NCBI GenBank assembly: GCA_017303875.1
Contig: JAFLBP010000002.1
Location: 62,001 to 126,000, forward strand
DNA: 64,000 bases
Source: Chitinophagales bacterium
Lineage (GTDB): Bacteria > Bacteroidota > Bacteroidia > Chitinophagales > Saprospiraceae
Reading direction: 5' to 3'
Positions 8,200-16,291 of this stretch are shown one piece after another. The stretch's first letter is position 1. Each line of letters starts with the position of its first letter. The position numbers and the translations under genes are program-made. A model generated the notes under the pieces. That model was given only the letters and a program-made list of their open reading frames with translations, did not search any database and had not been told where the DNA came from.

Positions 8200-9378
8200 A
8201 TGTGGATCAAATCATTCCTTTTTACGGCTTGTTGTCTGTTTTTGGCAAGCAGCCTTTTTGCCCAGGCCGATTTCGAAAAAAAGCTGCAAACGCAGCTCAT
8301 CAGCGCCGAAAACGGCGATGTTATTACGCTGCCTGAAGGCAAATTCCAGCTCGGCGGCACGCTTTGGCTCGATGAAAAACGCGACATCACCATTCGCGGC
8401 GCCGGCAAAGAAAAGACCATTCTTTCTTTTAAAAATCAAAAACAAGGCGCCGAAGGCCTGAAAATTACCAATTCCAAAAACATCAAACTGGAAAATTTCA
8501 CCATTGAAGACGCCAAAGGCGATCTGATCAAGGTGCAAAATGTACGCGGCATCACCATGCGCGAAATCATTGCCCGCTGGACCGGGAAACCCAGTCCCAA
8601 AAACGGTTCCTACGCCCTCTATCCGGTGCAATGCTCGCAGGTCATTATCGAAAAATGCACGGCCATTGGCGCTTCCGACGCCGGCATCTATGTGGGCCAG
8701 TCGGATTCGGTGTGGGTAAACGATTGTATCGCCCGGATGAACGTGGCCGGCATCGAAATTGAAAACACCACCAACGCCTGGGTCTGGAACAACAAAGCCT
8801 TTCAAAATGCCGGCGGCTTGCTGGTATTCGACCTGCCCGACCTGCCCAAAAAAGACGGAGGCAACTGCAAGGTGTGGAACAATGAAGTGAACCGCAATAA
8901 CTACCGCAACTTCGCGCCCAAGGGCAATATTGTAGGCAAGGTGCCGCCCGGTACGGGCATGATGCTGCTCGCCGCCGATGGTGTGGAAATGTATAACAAC
9001 CAGATCCTGAACAACAAAACGGCATCCATTGCCATCATCAGCTACTACGTTACTGAAAACCCCATCGCCGATTCGCTCTACAACCCCTACCCTTCCAACA
9101 TCAGCGTGCACGACAATAATTTTTCCACGGGCAAACGTATGCCTACCTGGAAAAACAAAATGGGTTTCCTGTTCTGGCTCAAATTCGGTCGCCGCGTCCC
9201 GCATATTCTATACGACGGTATTCAAAACCCCGATTACCTCGACGCGCAAGGCAAAGTAAAACCCGAACACCGCATCTGCATCGGCCAGAACACCAATGGC
9301 TCCTTTGCCAACCTCAAAGCCGATAAAAAATTCAAAGGCATCAGTCGGGATGTAAAACCTTACCAGTGTGAAAAGTAG
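8200..9378 (+). CDS. Exported parallel beta-helix protein, partner of SO2930-type cytochrome
   Basis: The 392-residue protein has a signal peptide (MWIKSFLFTACCLFLASSLFAQ). Beta-helix turns follow: GDVITLPEGKFQLGGTLWLDEKRDITIRG, then ITNSKNIKLENFTIEDAKGDLIKVQNVRGITMREI, and so on. Right-handed beta helices often bind or cleave polysaccharide, but I see no clear lyase active site. As I recall, this architecture is a conserved neighbour of the SO2930-family diheme cytochrome that follows here, so the two probably work together in the periplasm or at the cell surface. They are separated by a nested hairpin element of 175 bp. Confidence 0.85.
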   Translation: MWIKSFLFTACCLFLASSLFAQADFEKKLQTQLISAENGDVITLPEGKFQLGGTLWLDEKRDITIRGAGKEKTILSFKNQKQGAEGLKITNSKNIKLENFTIEDAKGDLIKVQNVRGITMREIIARWTGKPSPKNGSYALYPVQCSQVIIEKCTAIGASDAGIYVGQSDSVWVNDCIARMNVAGIEIENTTNAWVWNNKAFQNAGGLLVFDLPDLPKKDGGNCKVWNNEVNRNNYRNFAPKGNIVGKVPPGTGMMLLAADGVEMYNNQILNNKTASIAIISYYVTENPIADSLYNPYPSNISVHDNNFSTGKRMPTWKNKMGFLFWLKFGRRVPHILYDGIQNPDYLDAQGKVKPEHRICIGQNTNGSFANLKADKKFKGISRDVKPYQCEK

Positions 9379-9381
9379 AAA

Positions 9382-9549
9382 TTGAAGTGTTTAGGTGTTT
9401 TGGTGTTTGAGTGTTTTAGGGGGCATTTAGTGCAACCCATTCGTGCATTCGTGGCGAAAAAATAAAGCCACGAATGCACGAATGGCTCCGCGCCCGGGAT
9501 GTTCAAAAACACGCAAATACTAAAACACCCAAACACAAAAACACTCAAA
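9382..9549. repeat. Nested hairpin: CACTAAAA-type arms around a CACGAATG stem
   Basis: Outer arms of period-8 units (GTGTTTTGGTGTTTGAGTG at 9394-9414; mirrored ACTAAAACACCCAAACAC at about 9518-9538) enclose a perfect 19-bp stem, 9437-9455 against 9467-9485 (CCATTCGTGCATTCGTGGC), with an 11-nt A-rich loop. The element fills the gap between the beta-helix gene and the cytochrome gene, both on the plus strand, so it may separate or tune their expression. Confidence 0.75.
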
Positions 9550-9553
9550 AAAA

Positions 9554-10600
9554 ATGCGTTATTTCCTCATAATCAGCTGCTTAATAAGCGTCACCCTGGC
9601 GCTCTCCTTCACCCCCACCCCCTACCCCCCATTCCGCACGCCTCCGCCCAAATTCCTGCTTTCGGAATACGGTTTTTTCAAAGGCCAATTGTCGGATTTA
9701 CAGCCTGCCGAATCGGTGTTTATATATGAAGTAAACGCGCCGCTTTTTACGGATTATGCCGAAAAATCGCGTTTTATCTATTTGCCAGCAGGCAAAAAAT
9801 TAGGTTTTGAAGCAGAAAAAGCCCTCACTTTTCCGGAAGGAGCGGCCATTATCAAAAACTTTTTTTACTACCACGACGCCACCCAACCCGCCAAAGGCCG
9901 CCGCATCCTCGAAACCCGGGTACTGCTGAAAACGGCCGACGGCTGGAAAGCGCTGGACTACGTCTGGACGGAAGACCAAAGCGACGCACAATTAGAAGTT
10001 GGCGGCGCTACCCTGCCCGTCGCCTGGAAAGATGCCGGCGGCAAAAAGCAGACGCTGGACTACCTTGTACCCAACCAAAACCAATGCAAGGGCTGCCACG
10101 CCTACGACGGCGCTTTTACGCCCATCGGCGTCACGCTTCGGCAACTGAACAACCACGACGATCCGGCGCAAAACCAGCTCCTGCAATGGCAAAAAGCCGG
10201 CCGCATTGAGCTGCCCGCCGACTTTAACCCGGCCACAGCGCCACGCTTAGCCGATTATCGCCGCCACGACGCCGACCTGAACGCCCGCGCACGCGCCTAC
10301 CTCGATGGCAACTGCGCGCATTGCCACAATGCCCACGGTCCGGCCAGCACCAGCGGCATGTTTCTGGAAGCTTCACAAAGCAGTCCGGAGCGTATCGGCG
10401 TGATGAAAACGCCCGTTGCCGCCGGGCGCGGGAGTGGCAACCGCAAGTTTGGCATCGTGCCGGGTGCACCCAACGAAAGTATATTGGTTTACCGCATCGA
10501 AAGCAAAGACCCGGGCGTGCAAATGCCTGAAATCGGCCGCCAGATGGTGCATAAAGAAGGGGTTGAACTCATCAAACAATGGATTCGGGAAATGAAATAA
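9554..10600 (+). CDS. SO2930-family diheme c-type cytochrome
   Basis: The 348-residue protein starts with a signal-like MRYFLIISCLISVTLALSF. It carries two CxxCH heme c motifs: CKGCH (Cys178) and CAHCH (Cys254). The N-terminal half has PPFRTPPPKFLLSEYGFFKGQ and INEYSVNAPLFTDYAEKSRF-like text (read here as YEVNAPLFTDYAEKSRFIYLP), and the C-terminal part has PNESILVYRIESKDPGVQMPEIGRQ, all fitting the family. It is likely periplasmic and able to move electrons; the substrate is unknown. Its end overlaps folP by 22 nt, yet folP is a cytoplasmic folate gene, so the overlap is probably compaction rather than shared function. Confidence 0.88.
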   Translation: MRYFLIISCLISVTLALSFTPTPYPPFRTPPPKFLLSEYGFFKGQLSDLQPAESVFIYEVNAPLFTDYAEKSRFIYLPAGKKLGFEAEKALTFPEGAAIIKNFFYYHDATQPAKGRRILETRVLLKTADGWKALDYVWTEDQSDAQLEVGGATLPVAWKDAGGKKQTLDYLVPNQNQCKGCHAYDGAFTPIGVTLRQLNNHDDPAQNQLLQWQKAGRIELPADFNPATAPRLADYRRHDADLNARARAYLDGNCAHCHNAHGPASTSGMFLEASQSSPERIGVMKTPVAAGRGSGNRKFGIVPGAPNESILVYRIESKDPGVQMPEIGRQMVHKEGVELIKQWIREMK

Positions 10601-11463
10601 AACCGGCGTTCAGCCTCAATTGTCGCGGACAATTGCTTGACCTGCGTCGGCCGGTGGTCATGGGTATTCTCAATGCTACGCCGGATTCTTTTTTCTCCGA
10701 CAGCCGCGCCCATGCCCTCGACGCCGCCCTGCGCCGCGCCGAACAAATGGTGGCCGAAGGCGCCGATATATTGGATGTCGGCGGCGCTTCTTCGCGGCCG
10801 GGCGCCACTGAAGTGCCTCCGGATGTGGAGCGCGCACGCGTTGTGCCCATCATTGAGGCACTCTCCCGCGCTTACCCCGGGGTACCCGTCTCCATCGATA
10901 CCTGGCGCGCCTCGGTGGCCGAAGCCGCGCTGGATGCCGGCGCACGCCTGCTCAACGACATTTCCGCCGGCAGCCTCGACCCGGATCTCTACGCCGTAGC
11001 TGCCCGACATCCGGATGTGCCGTATATTTTGATGCACATGCAGGGGCGACCAGAAACCATGCAACAGGCGCCTGAATATGAGTCAGTTGTGACGGAAGTG
11101 CTGGATTTTTTTATCCGCGAAATCGCCCGTTTGCAGGAGATGGGTGTGTATCAGATCGTGCTGGATCCCGGCTTTGGTTTTGGAAAAACCGTAGCGCATA
11201 ATTTTGCCCTGCTCCGGCAACTAAGGGTATTTGGAAATGTGTGCGAACGGCCGGTATTAGCCGGTATTTCCCGAAAATCCATGATTAATAAAGTACTGAA
11301 TATCAAAGCGGAAGACGCCTTGAATGGCACTACGGCACTTCATATGGCGGCGCTACTGAACGGCGCATCCCTCCTGCGTGTACACGACGTGCGCGAGGCC
11401 GTGGAAGTGGTGAAATTGCACGCAGCGCTCAGTGCATCAGAGGCGGGCTACCACCTGCAATAA
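10579..11463 (+). CDS. folP: Dihydropteroate synthase
   Basis: FolP condenses 6-hydroxymethyl-dihydropterin pyrophosphate with p-aminobenzoate and is the target of sulfonamides. The 294-residue protein shows every conserved block: VVMGILNATPDSFFSDS, ILDVGGASSRPGATEV, VSIDTWRASVAEAALDAGA, LLNDISAG, ILMHMQGRPETMQ, LDPGFGFGKTVAHNFALL and LAGISRKSMI. Length is typical. The ATG at 10579 lies inside the 3' end of the cytochrome gene. Its last 27 nt overlap the 3' end of the LytTR regulator gene on the other strand. Confidence 0.97.
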   Translation: MDSGNEIKPAFSLNCRGQLLDLRRPVVMGILNATPDSFFSDSRAHALDAALRRAEQMVAEGADILDVGGASSRPGATEVPPDVERARVVPIIEALSRAYPGVPVSIDTWRASVAEAALDAGARLLNDISAGSLDPDLYAVAARHPDVPYILMHMQGRPETMQQAPEYESVVTEVLDFFIREIARLQEMGVYQIVLDPGFGFGKTVAHNFALLRQLRVFGNVCERPVLAGISRKSMINKVLNIKAEDALNGTTALHMAALLNGASLLRVHDVREAVEVVKLHAALSASEAGYHLQ

Positions 11464-12180
11464 TTCCTGTTTTTTGGAGCGTGCAACCGGCACACTGCGG
11501 TTGTTGCGCATAATCAGTTCGGCACTTTCCGCACGTGTAATTTTTTTAATGTGCCGGAGGTTGACGAGGTAGGAATTATGGCAGCGAAAAAATTGAGCCG
11601 GGTTGTTCAGCAGCGTTTCTACTTCCCGGAGCGAGCGGGAAATAATGAGGGGCTTGGCCTGGTCATTGATGAAAAAGCTGACATAGCTGCCATCGGATTC
11701 GCAGTAGAGCAGTTGATCTACGTCCACAAAAATCAGGTCTTGTCCGAGCGGCAGGGCAATACGTTCCGGCACCGGATTTTGGCGCAGGTATTGCGCGGCT
11801 TCTATTTGTGGCATGCTTGGCGAGGGTGAGGAAGCAGATTTTTGCACGGCAGCGATAAGTTCCTGTTTGTCAATGGGCTTGAGCAAATAATCCAACGCAT
11901 TGAATTTAAAGGCTTTTACGGCATACTGATCATATGCGGTGGTAAAAATCAGTTTAAACTCAATGCCTGGCGGACAGTTTTTCAGCCAGTCGAAGCCATT
12001 TAAAACCGGCATTTCAATATCTAACAGTACGAGTTCCGGCTGCTGTTGCGGCAAAGCGGCCAGGGCTGCTTCCGGGTCATTAAAAATGCCGATGATCTGC
12101 ACCTGCGGGCAGTATTTTTCCAACAATACCCGCAGCACATCGGTGCAGTGGGCTTCGTCGTCGATGAGAAATGCGGTCAT
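11437..12180 (-). CDS. LytTR-type response regulator
   Basis: The 247-residue protein starts at the ATG at 12180, one base after the stop of the histidine kinase gene. A TTG nine bases earlier is the alternative. The receiver domain (about 1-120) has the acidic pair D7-D8, the phospho-acceptor D55 (LVLLDIEMPVLNGFDWL), T/S in IFTTAYDQYAV and K in YLLKPIDKQEL. The LytTR DNA-binding domain follows (about 150-247: DQLLYCESDGSYVSFFI, SLREVETLLNNPAQFFRCHNSYLVNLRHIKKI). It is the cognate regulator of the kinase next door. LytTR proteins usually bind pairs of 9-bp sites; targets here are unknown. Confidence 0.95.
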   Translation of the reverse strand: MTAFLIDDEAHCTDVLRVLLEKYCPQVQIIGIFNDPEAALAALPQQQPELVLLDIEMPVLNGFDWLKNCPPGIEFKLIFTTAYDQYAVKAFKFNALDYLLKPIDKQELIAAVQKSASSPSPSMPQIEAAQYLRQNPVPERIALPLGQDLIFVDVDQLLYCESDGSYVSFFINDQAKPLIISRSLREVETLLNNPAQFFRCHNSYLVNLRHIKKITRAESAELIMRNNRSVPVARSKKQELLQVVARL

Positions 12181-12181
12181 A

Positions 12182-15100
12182 TCAGGCAATCGTAATATTT
12201 ACACGGGTTCCGGCGGCGGCCCCTTCAGGGGAGTACAGATCTTCCACCTGAATTTGCGCTTCAACGCCATACAGGCTCCGGATCATCCGGATGCGCTCGT
12301 CGGTCAGTTCCATACCATGCGATTTAGTACTTTGTGCAGATTTACTTTTCAGTTCCTGCGCGCGGGCGCGCCCTACCCCGTTATCTTCAATTTGAATAAA
12401 CAATCCCGGAACGCCACCGTTTCCGGGCAGCACGGTACGCCCCAACGGCGCCACTTTAATCCGTAATTTTCCGCGTTCCTTTTGATGCATCAGTCCGTGC
12501 CAGATGGCATTTTCCACATAAGGCTGAATGATGAGCGGTGGCACTTCCAGATGTTCGGGTTGCAGCGACGGGTCTACCATAATCTGGTATTCAAAACGGC
12601 CTTCAAAACGCATGGCTTCCATCTCAATGTACAGGCGCAGGGCGTCGAGTTCTTTGTCGAGCGGCACCGTTTCGCTGCGCGAATTATCGAGTATGAGGCG
12701 GATAAGCCGCGAGAATTTGGTGAGGTATTCCGAAGCCGTCTCCGGTTCATTGACCAAGATAAAACGGTTGATGGAATTCAGGCAGTTGAACACAAAATGC
12801 GGGTTCATTTGCGCCCGCAAAGCACTCATTTCCACCTGTGCAAGGCGTTGGTTGAAGGCGCTTTTCAGGCGCTCCTCGCGGCGTATTTGCCCGATTCGGT
12901 AGCGATAAAGCCCCCAAATACCTGCGGCGAGCGCGCCAATGGCAAGCAGCCGAAACCACCAGGTTTGCCAGAATGGCGGCTTGATGATAATCCAGACGCT
13001 GTAATAACCCGTGCCGGTGTTGGGGCGGTAGGCCATGATGATGAGTTTGTATTTACCGGGCGGCACTTTGGTAAAGGCGCGGTACGACTGGCTGCCCTGC
13101 GCAACCGGATACGGCTCAAAGCCTTCCAGATGCGTGGAGTAGCTGCTGCGTTCGGGTGTGCTTAAATTGGCCGAAGCAAATGCAATACTGAAAAAATTAT
13201 CCCGCCACGGCAGCACAATGGTGTCTTTAAAGGTACCAAGCAACTCGCGGTCAAACACCTTAAAGGAATTCAGCAGCACAGGCGGTTCGCGCCGAACTCG
13301 CAACAAACTGTCCGGATTTACATACGCCATGCCCTGCGCGCCGCCCATGTAAATATTGCCGTCGGCCCCGACACTCAGCGGCAAATCCAAATATTCATTG
13401 AGCAGGCCGCTGTTTTTATCCCAAAAAACCGGCGTCGCAATATTTTCTTCACCTACATAAATAAGCCCTTTGGTGCTGCCAGCCCATAAACGCCCGGAAG
13501 TATCCTGCACGATGGAACAAACCTGGTTGGAAGGCAGCCCGTCGCTGATGTCGTAATTGGTAAAAATATCATGTTGGGCATTGTAGTCGAAACGACTAAG
13601 TCCGCCGGGGTCGCTGGCAACCCACATATAACCATAACGGGTATACCCCACATCGCGGATCATGTAAGCGCCAAGGCTCTTATCCGGTGCTTTGCTATCG
13701 GGCTGATGCAGTTTAAAGCGCTGCGTTTTCGGATTGAATTGAAACAAGCCATAATCTTCACTGCCCACCCACACCTGTTGGCGATTCCAGTCGGCGTAGA
13801 GGCAGTTGATATTTCGGGAAATAAACCCCTGCGCTGCCCCTGGCTTGTCCCAAGTTTGGCTGTCGGGCCGGTAAATCAGCAATCCGCAATTGCTACCCGC
13901 AAACCAGTAATTGCCGGAATGGTCAATATCAAAATCGCTGAGAAAAGACGTTTTGTTTGCTTCAAACAAGTCTGTTTTTATGGGAAACTTGCTCAGTTTT
14001 AAACTTTTAGGGTCGAGCTGATACAAATTTAAACCACCCGATACCCAAATACGCCCTTCATGGTCTTCTTTGAGGATATAACAAATGCCACCCACCGGAA
14101 TTTTTTTGATCAGCCGACCATTTTCCAACACCAGCAGCTGCCCCTGGTAAAGATCGCTGATAAAACGGCGGTTCAGCGCCGGCACATCCAGCAGCCGGGC
14201 ATAGCGATTGGCGTAACTGGCATAAGGGGTGGTGTCGAGCGGCAGAAAATTGAAAAACTGTAAAAACGGATCCATTTGCCACAGTCCCTGCTCGCCGCCA
14301 AACCAGCGCAAGCCCTGAAAATCAGCCAGATAAGTGCTTAGCGGCCCGGTCGGCACATGATTAGCATTGTCCTTTTTAGGTGGAATATGGCTTATTTTTT
14401 TACTTTTTTGTTCATAAACATACAAACCTTGTTCCGACAAAATCCAGTGGCGTTCCGCATCCCGCGCTATTGTAGTCACCCGGCGGAAGCCATCGCGCAT
14501 ACCCGTGGCTAAGGGCAGGCGCAACTGCGACCAGCGCTGCCGGCAGGGGTTGTAGCACAGCACATCCTGATCCCAGGTGCCCATCAGCAGGTGTTCGGCA
14601 CAATCGAGGTCTTCGGTTTGAAGTGCGGACGGGGCTTTATCCGTTGGCGGACAAAGTTCAAATTGCCCGCTCCAGGTATCGAAAATCATCAGGCCGAGGG
14701 AGGTGTTGAGCCATAGTTGCCGCTCCGATTTTCTTTTGATGCTGTAAATGGTTTTGTAATCATTTCCGACGCTGGCTGGAAGGCTGGCATCTGTAAATTT
14801 TTTCCACGGATACTGGTGAAACACGCCGGTTTTCAAATCCAGATAAGCCAGGTCGCGGTTATCGCAGGCGATCCACAGGCGTTGGCCATCGGGGAGCAGG
14901 GCTCCGATCAGGTCGTTTGGAAGGGAGCCGTCGTTGGCGCCGGTATTGAACCAGCTGCGAAATTGGCGCGTCCGCGGGTCGTAGCGGTTCAGGCCTTTTC
15001 GGGTGGCAATCCAGATAAAACCGGCTTCATCCTGTGCCAGGGCGGTGATGTATTCATTGCTAATGCCTGCTTCGCTGCCCTGAGTGCCGGGCAGGAATTG

Positions 15101-15349
15101 TTTGAACGCCCGACCGTCGTAGCGGTTCAGGCCATAATTGGTGCCCACCCAGAGATAGGATCTCGACTCGCGCAGGATACAGGTGACGTTGTTGGAGCTG
15201 AGGCCGTCTTTTTCAGTAAAATGCCTGAAAAAATGCGGGGTTTGGCCCTGCAAATGGATGCACAGCAACAAACAGACAAACTGACACAAGCCACTCAGAG
15301 CCGGCCGGTAATACCGATTTTGATCATGTACAGGGCGAGAAGTAAACAA
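12182..15349 (-). CDS. LytS-type histidine kinase with two-propeller sensor (Reg_prop/Y_Y_Y)
   Basis: This is a membrane sensor of about 1,055 residues. The N-terminal periplasmic part is a repeat-rich double beta-propeller (HFTEKDGLSSNNVTCILRESRSYLWVGTNYGLNRYDGRAF and many GxIWIATxxGLNRYDP-like blades). A Y_Y_Y-like Ig domain lies near 690-760 (PPGKYKLIIMAYRPNTGTGYYSVWI), then a membrane helix (WWFRLLAIGALAAGIWGLYRYRI). The kinase core has the LytS-type H-box QMNPHFVFNCLNSINRFIL and the ATPase blocks PPLIIQPYVENAIWHGLM and IEDNGVGRARA. The frame has no ATG: the first possible start is TTG at 15349, inside the preceding gene, and TTG at 15289 is an alternative giving a short signal-like N-terminus. 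Confidence 0.93.
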   Translation of the reverse strand: MFTSRPVHDQNRYYRPALSGLCQFVCLLLCIHLQGQTPHFFRHFTEKDGLSSNNVTCILRESRSYLWVGTNYGLNRYDGRAFKQFLPGTQGSEAGISNEYITALAQDEAGFIWIATRKGLNRYDPRTRQFRSWFNTGANDGSLPNDLIGALLPDGQRLWIACDNRDLAYLDLKTGVFHQYPWKKFTDASLPASVGNDYKTIYSIKRKSERQLWLNTSLGLMIFDTWSGQFELCPPTDKAPSALQTEDLDCAEHLLMGTWDQDVLCYNPCRQRWSQLRLPLATGMRDGFRRVTTIARDAERHWILSEQGLYVYEQKSKKISHIPPKKDNANHVPTGPLSTYLADFQGLRWFGGEQGLWQMDPFLQFFNFLPLDTTPYASYANRYARLLDVPALNRRFISDLYQGQLLVLENGRLIKKIPVGGICYILKEDHEGRIWVSGGLNLYQLDPKSLKLSKFPIKTDLFEANKTSFLSDFDIDHSGNYWFAGSNCGLLIYRPDSQTWDKPGAAQGFISRNINCLYADWNRQQVWVGSEDYGLFQFNPKTQRFKLHQPDSKAPDKSLGAYMIRDVGYTRYGYMWVASDPGGLSRFDYNAQHDIFTNYDISDGLPSNQVCSIVQDTSGRLWAGSTKGLIYVGEENIATPVFWDKNSGLLNEYLDLPLSVGADGNIYMGGAQGMAYVNPDSLLRVRREPPVLLNSFKVFDRELLGTFKDTIVLPWRDNFFSIAFASANLSTPERSSYSTHLEGFEPYPVAQGSQSYRAFTKVPPGKYKLIIMAYRPNTGTGYYSVWIIIKPPFWQTWWFRLLAIGALAAGIWGLYRYRIGQIRREERLKSAFNQRLAQVEMSALRAQMNPHFVFNCLNSINRFILVNEPETASEYLTKFSRLIRLILDNSRSETVPLDKELDALRLYIEMEAMRFEGRFEYQIMVDPSLQPEHLEVPPLIIQPYVENAIWHGLMHQKERGKLRIKVAPLGRTVLPGNGGVPGLFIQIEDNGVGRARAQELKSKSAQSTKSHGMELTDERIRMIRSLYGVEAQIQVEDLYSPEGAAAGTRVNITIA

Positions 15350-15735
15350 AGCAGTTGGGTAATAATAATCTGAACGCCAAAGATATATGCGTCTTCCGGT
15401 TTATCCTTTCGGAAAACCACTTTTACTTTTTCATGCAGTTCATACTGGGTGAAGGTCAGCAGCGCGCCGGTATTGCTTTTTACCGTCAGGGAGTCGGTCG
15501 CTCCGGCGGGCAAAAAGGTAAAGGCAGGGCGTCGGGCACGCCTTTTGCCTTTGCGCACACCGGTGCTTTCGGTTTGAATGGAGCGTCCGCGCCCGGCAAC
15601 AAACCCGATGACGCGTCCTTCTGCCTGTTCGGCGCTTGCGCGGTACCAGATGGTTTTGAGGGCCGAGCCGCCAAAGACATAGCCCAGAAACAAGCCTAAG
15701 CCGAAAAGTGCCAGGCGAAAAAAGAATTTCAGCAT
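15295..15735 (-). CDS. DUF3592-like membrane protein
   Basis: The start MLKFFFRLALFGLGLFLGYV (ATG at 15735) begins with a membrane helix. A short extracytoplasmic beta-rich domain follows (YRASAEQAEGRVIGFVAGRG ... PAFTFLPAGATDSLTVKSNTGALLTFTQYELHEKVKVVFRKDKPEDAYI), and the protein ends with a second helix (IIITQLLCLLLALYMIKIGI). This layout resembles DUF3592. The function is unknown. It lies 4 nt after the lipoprotein gene and overlaps or abuts the sensor kinase gene, so it probably shares their transcript. Confidence 0.75.
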   Translation of the reverse strand: MLKFFFRLALFGLGLFLGYVFGGSALKTIWYRASAEQAEGRVIGFVAGRGRSIQTESTGVRKGKRRARRPAFTFLPAGATDSLTVKSNTGALLTFTQYELHEKVKVVFRKDKPEDAYIFGVQIIITQLLCLLLALYMIKIGITGRL

Positions 15736-15739
15736 ATAA

Positions 15740-16249
15740 TTATTTTTTCCACTCCTCGCGGATGCTGCCGCCGGTGAGCTTTTTGGAACCCAAATCGGCC
15801 AGATCATTCAGGGTGTACTGTTGGAGTACTTTCGCATCGTCGGCGGTGAGTACAAGGGTTTTGTCGTCGGCCTGTGCTACGCTTCGGAACAGAAAAAAAT
15901 GCGGCGTCTGGGAGGTGTAGGTAATGTCGAGCGATTTATCGGCATCAAAATAAACCCAGGTGCCGGTGGATTCGTCGCCCATGTATACATTTTTGATGGT
16001 GCCGCTTTCTTCAGCGCCGTCTTTTTTGACGAATTTGAGTTCGATGTAATCGCTGCCGGAGCCAGGCAGGCTGACGTTTTGCACGGAGCCGTCGCTGAAT
16101 TTGAGGCTGATGTCGGTTTTCACCAAAATCCATTTACCCTCTAATTTACGGGAGGTCGGATTGTTGGGGGTATTGCCAGGGTCGTCGCCTTTGGTGCAGG
16201 CCAGGGCAATAGTCATCAGGGCCAAAAAAGGGAAAGTCATAAGTTTCAT
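15740..16249 (-). CDS. Lipocalin-like lipoprotein, unknown function
   Basis: The 169-residue protein has a lipoprotein signal (MKLMTFPFLALMTIALACTK, Cys18). The mature part starts with a low-complexity linker (DDPGNTPNNPTS), then LEGKWILVKTDISLKFSDGS, the opening usual in lipocalin-like Bacteroidota lipoproteins. The body is beta-rich and ends in LGSKKLTGGSIREEWKK. No ligand can be inferred. It sits 42 nt behind a T9SS beta-helix gene and 4 nt before the DUF3592-like gene. Confidence 0.7.
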   Translation of the reverse strand: MKLMTFPFLALMTIALACTKGDDPGNTPNNPTSRKLEGKWILVKTDISLKFSDGSVQNVSLPGSGSDYIELKFVKKDGAEESGTIKNVYMGDESTGTWVYFDADKSLDITYTSQTPHFFLFRSVAQADDKTLVLTADDAKVLQQYTLNDLADLGSKKLTGGSIREEWKK

Positions 16250-16291
16250 TTTGAAAGATATTGAAGTGTGAGGAGCGTATGTTCGGAGGTA

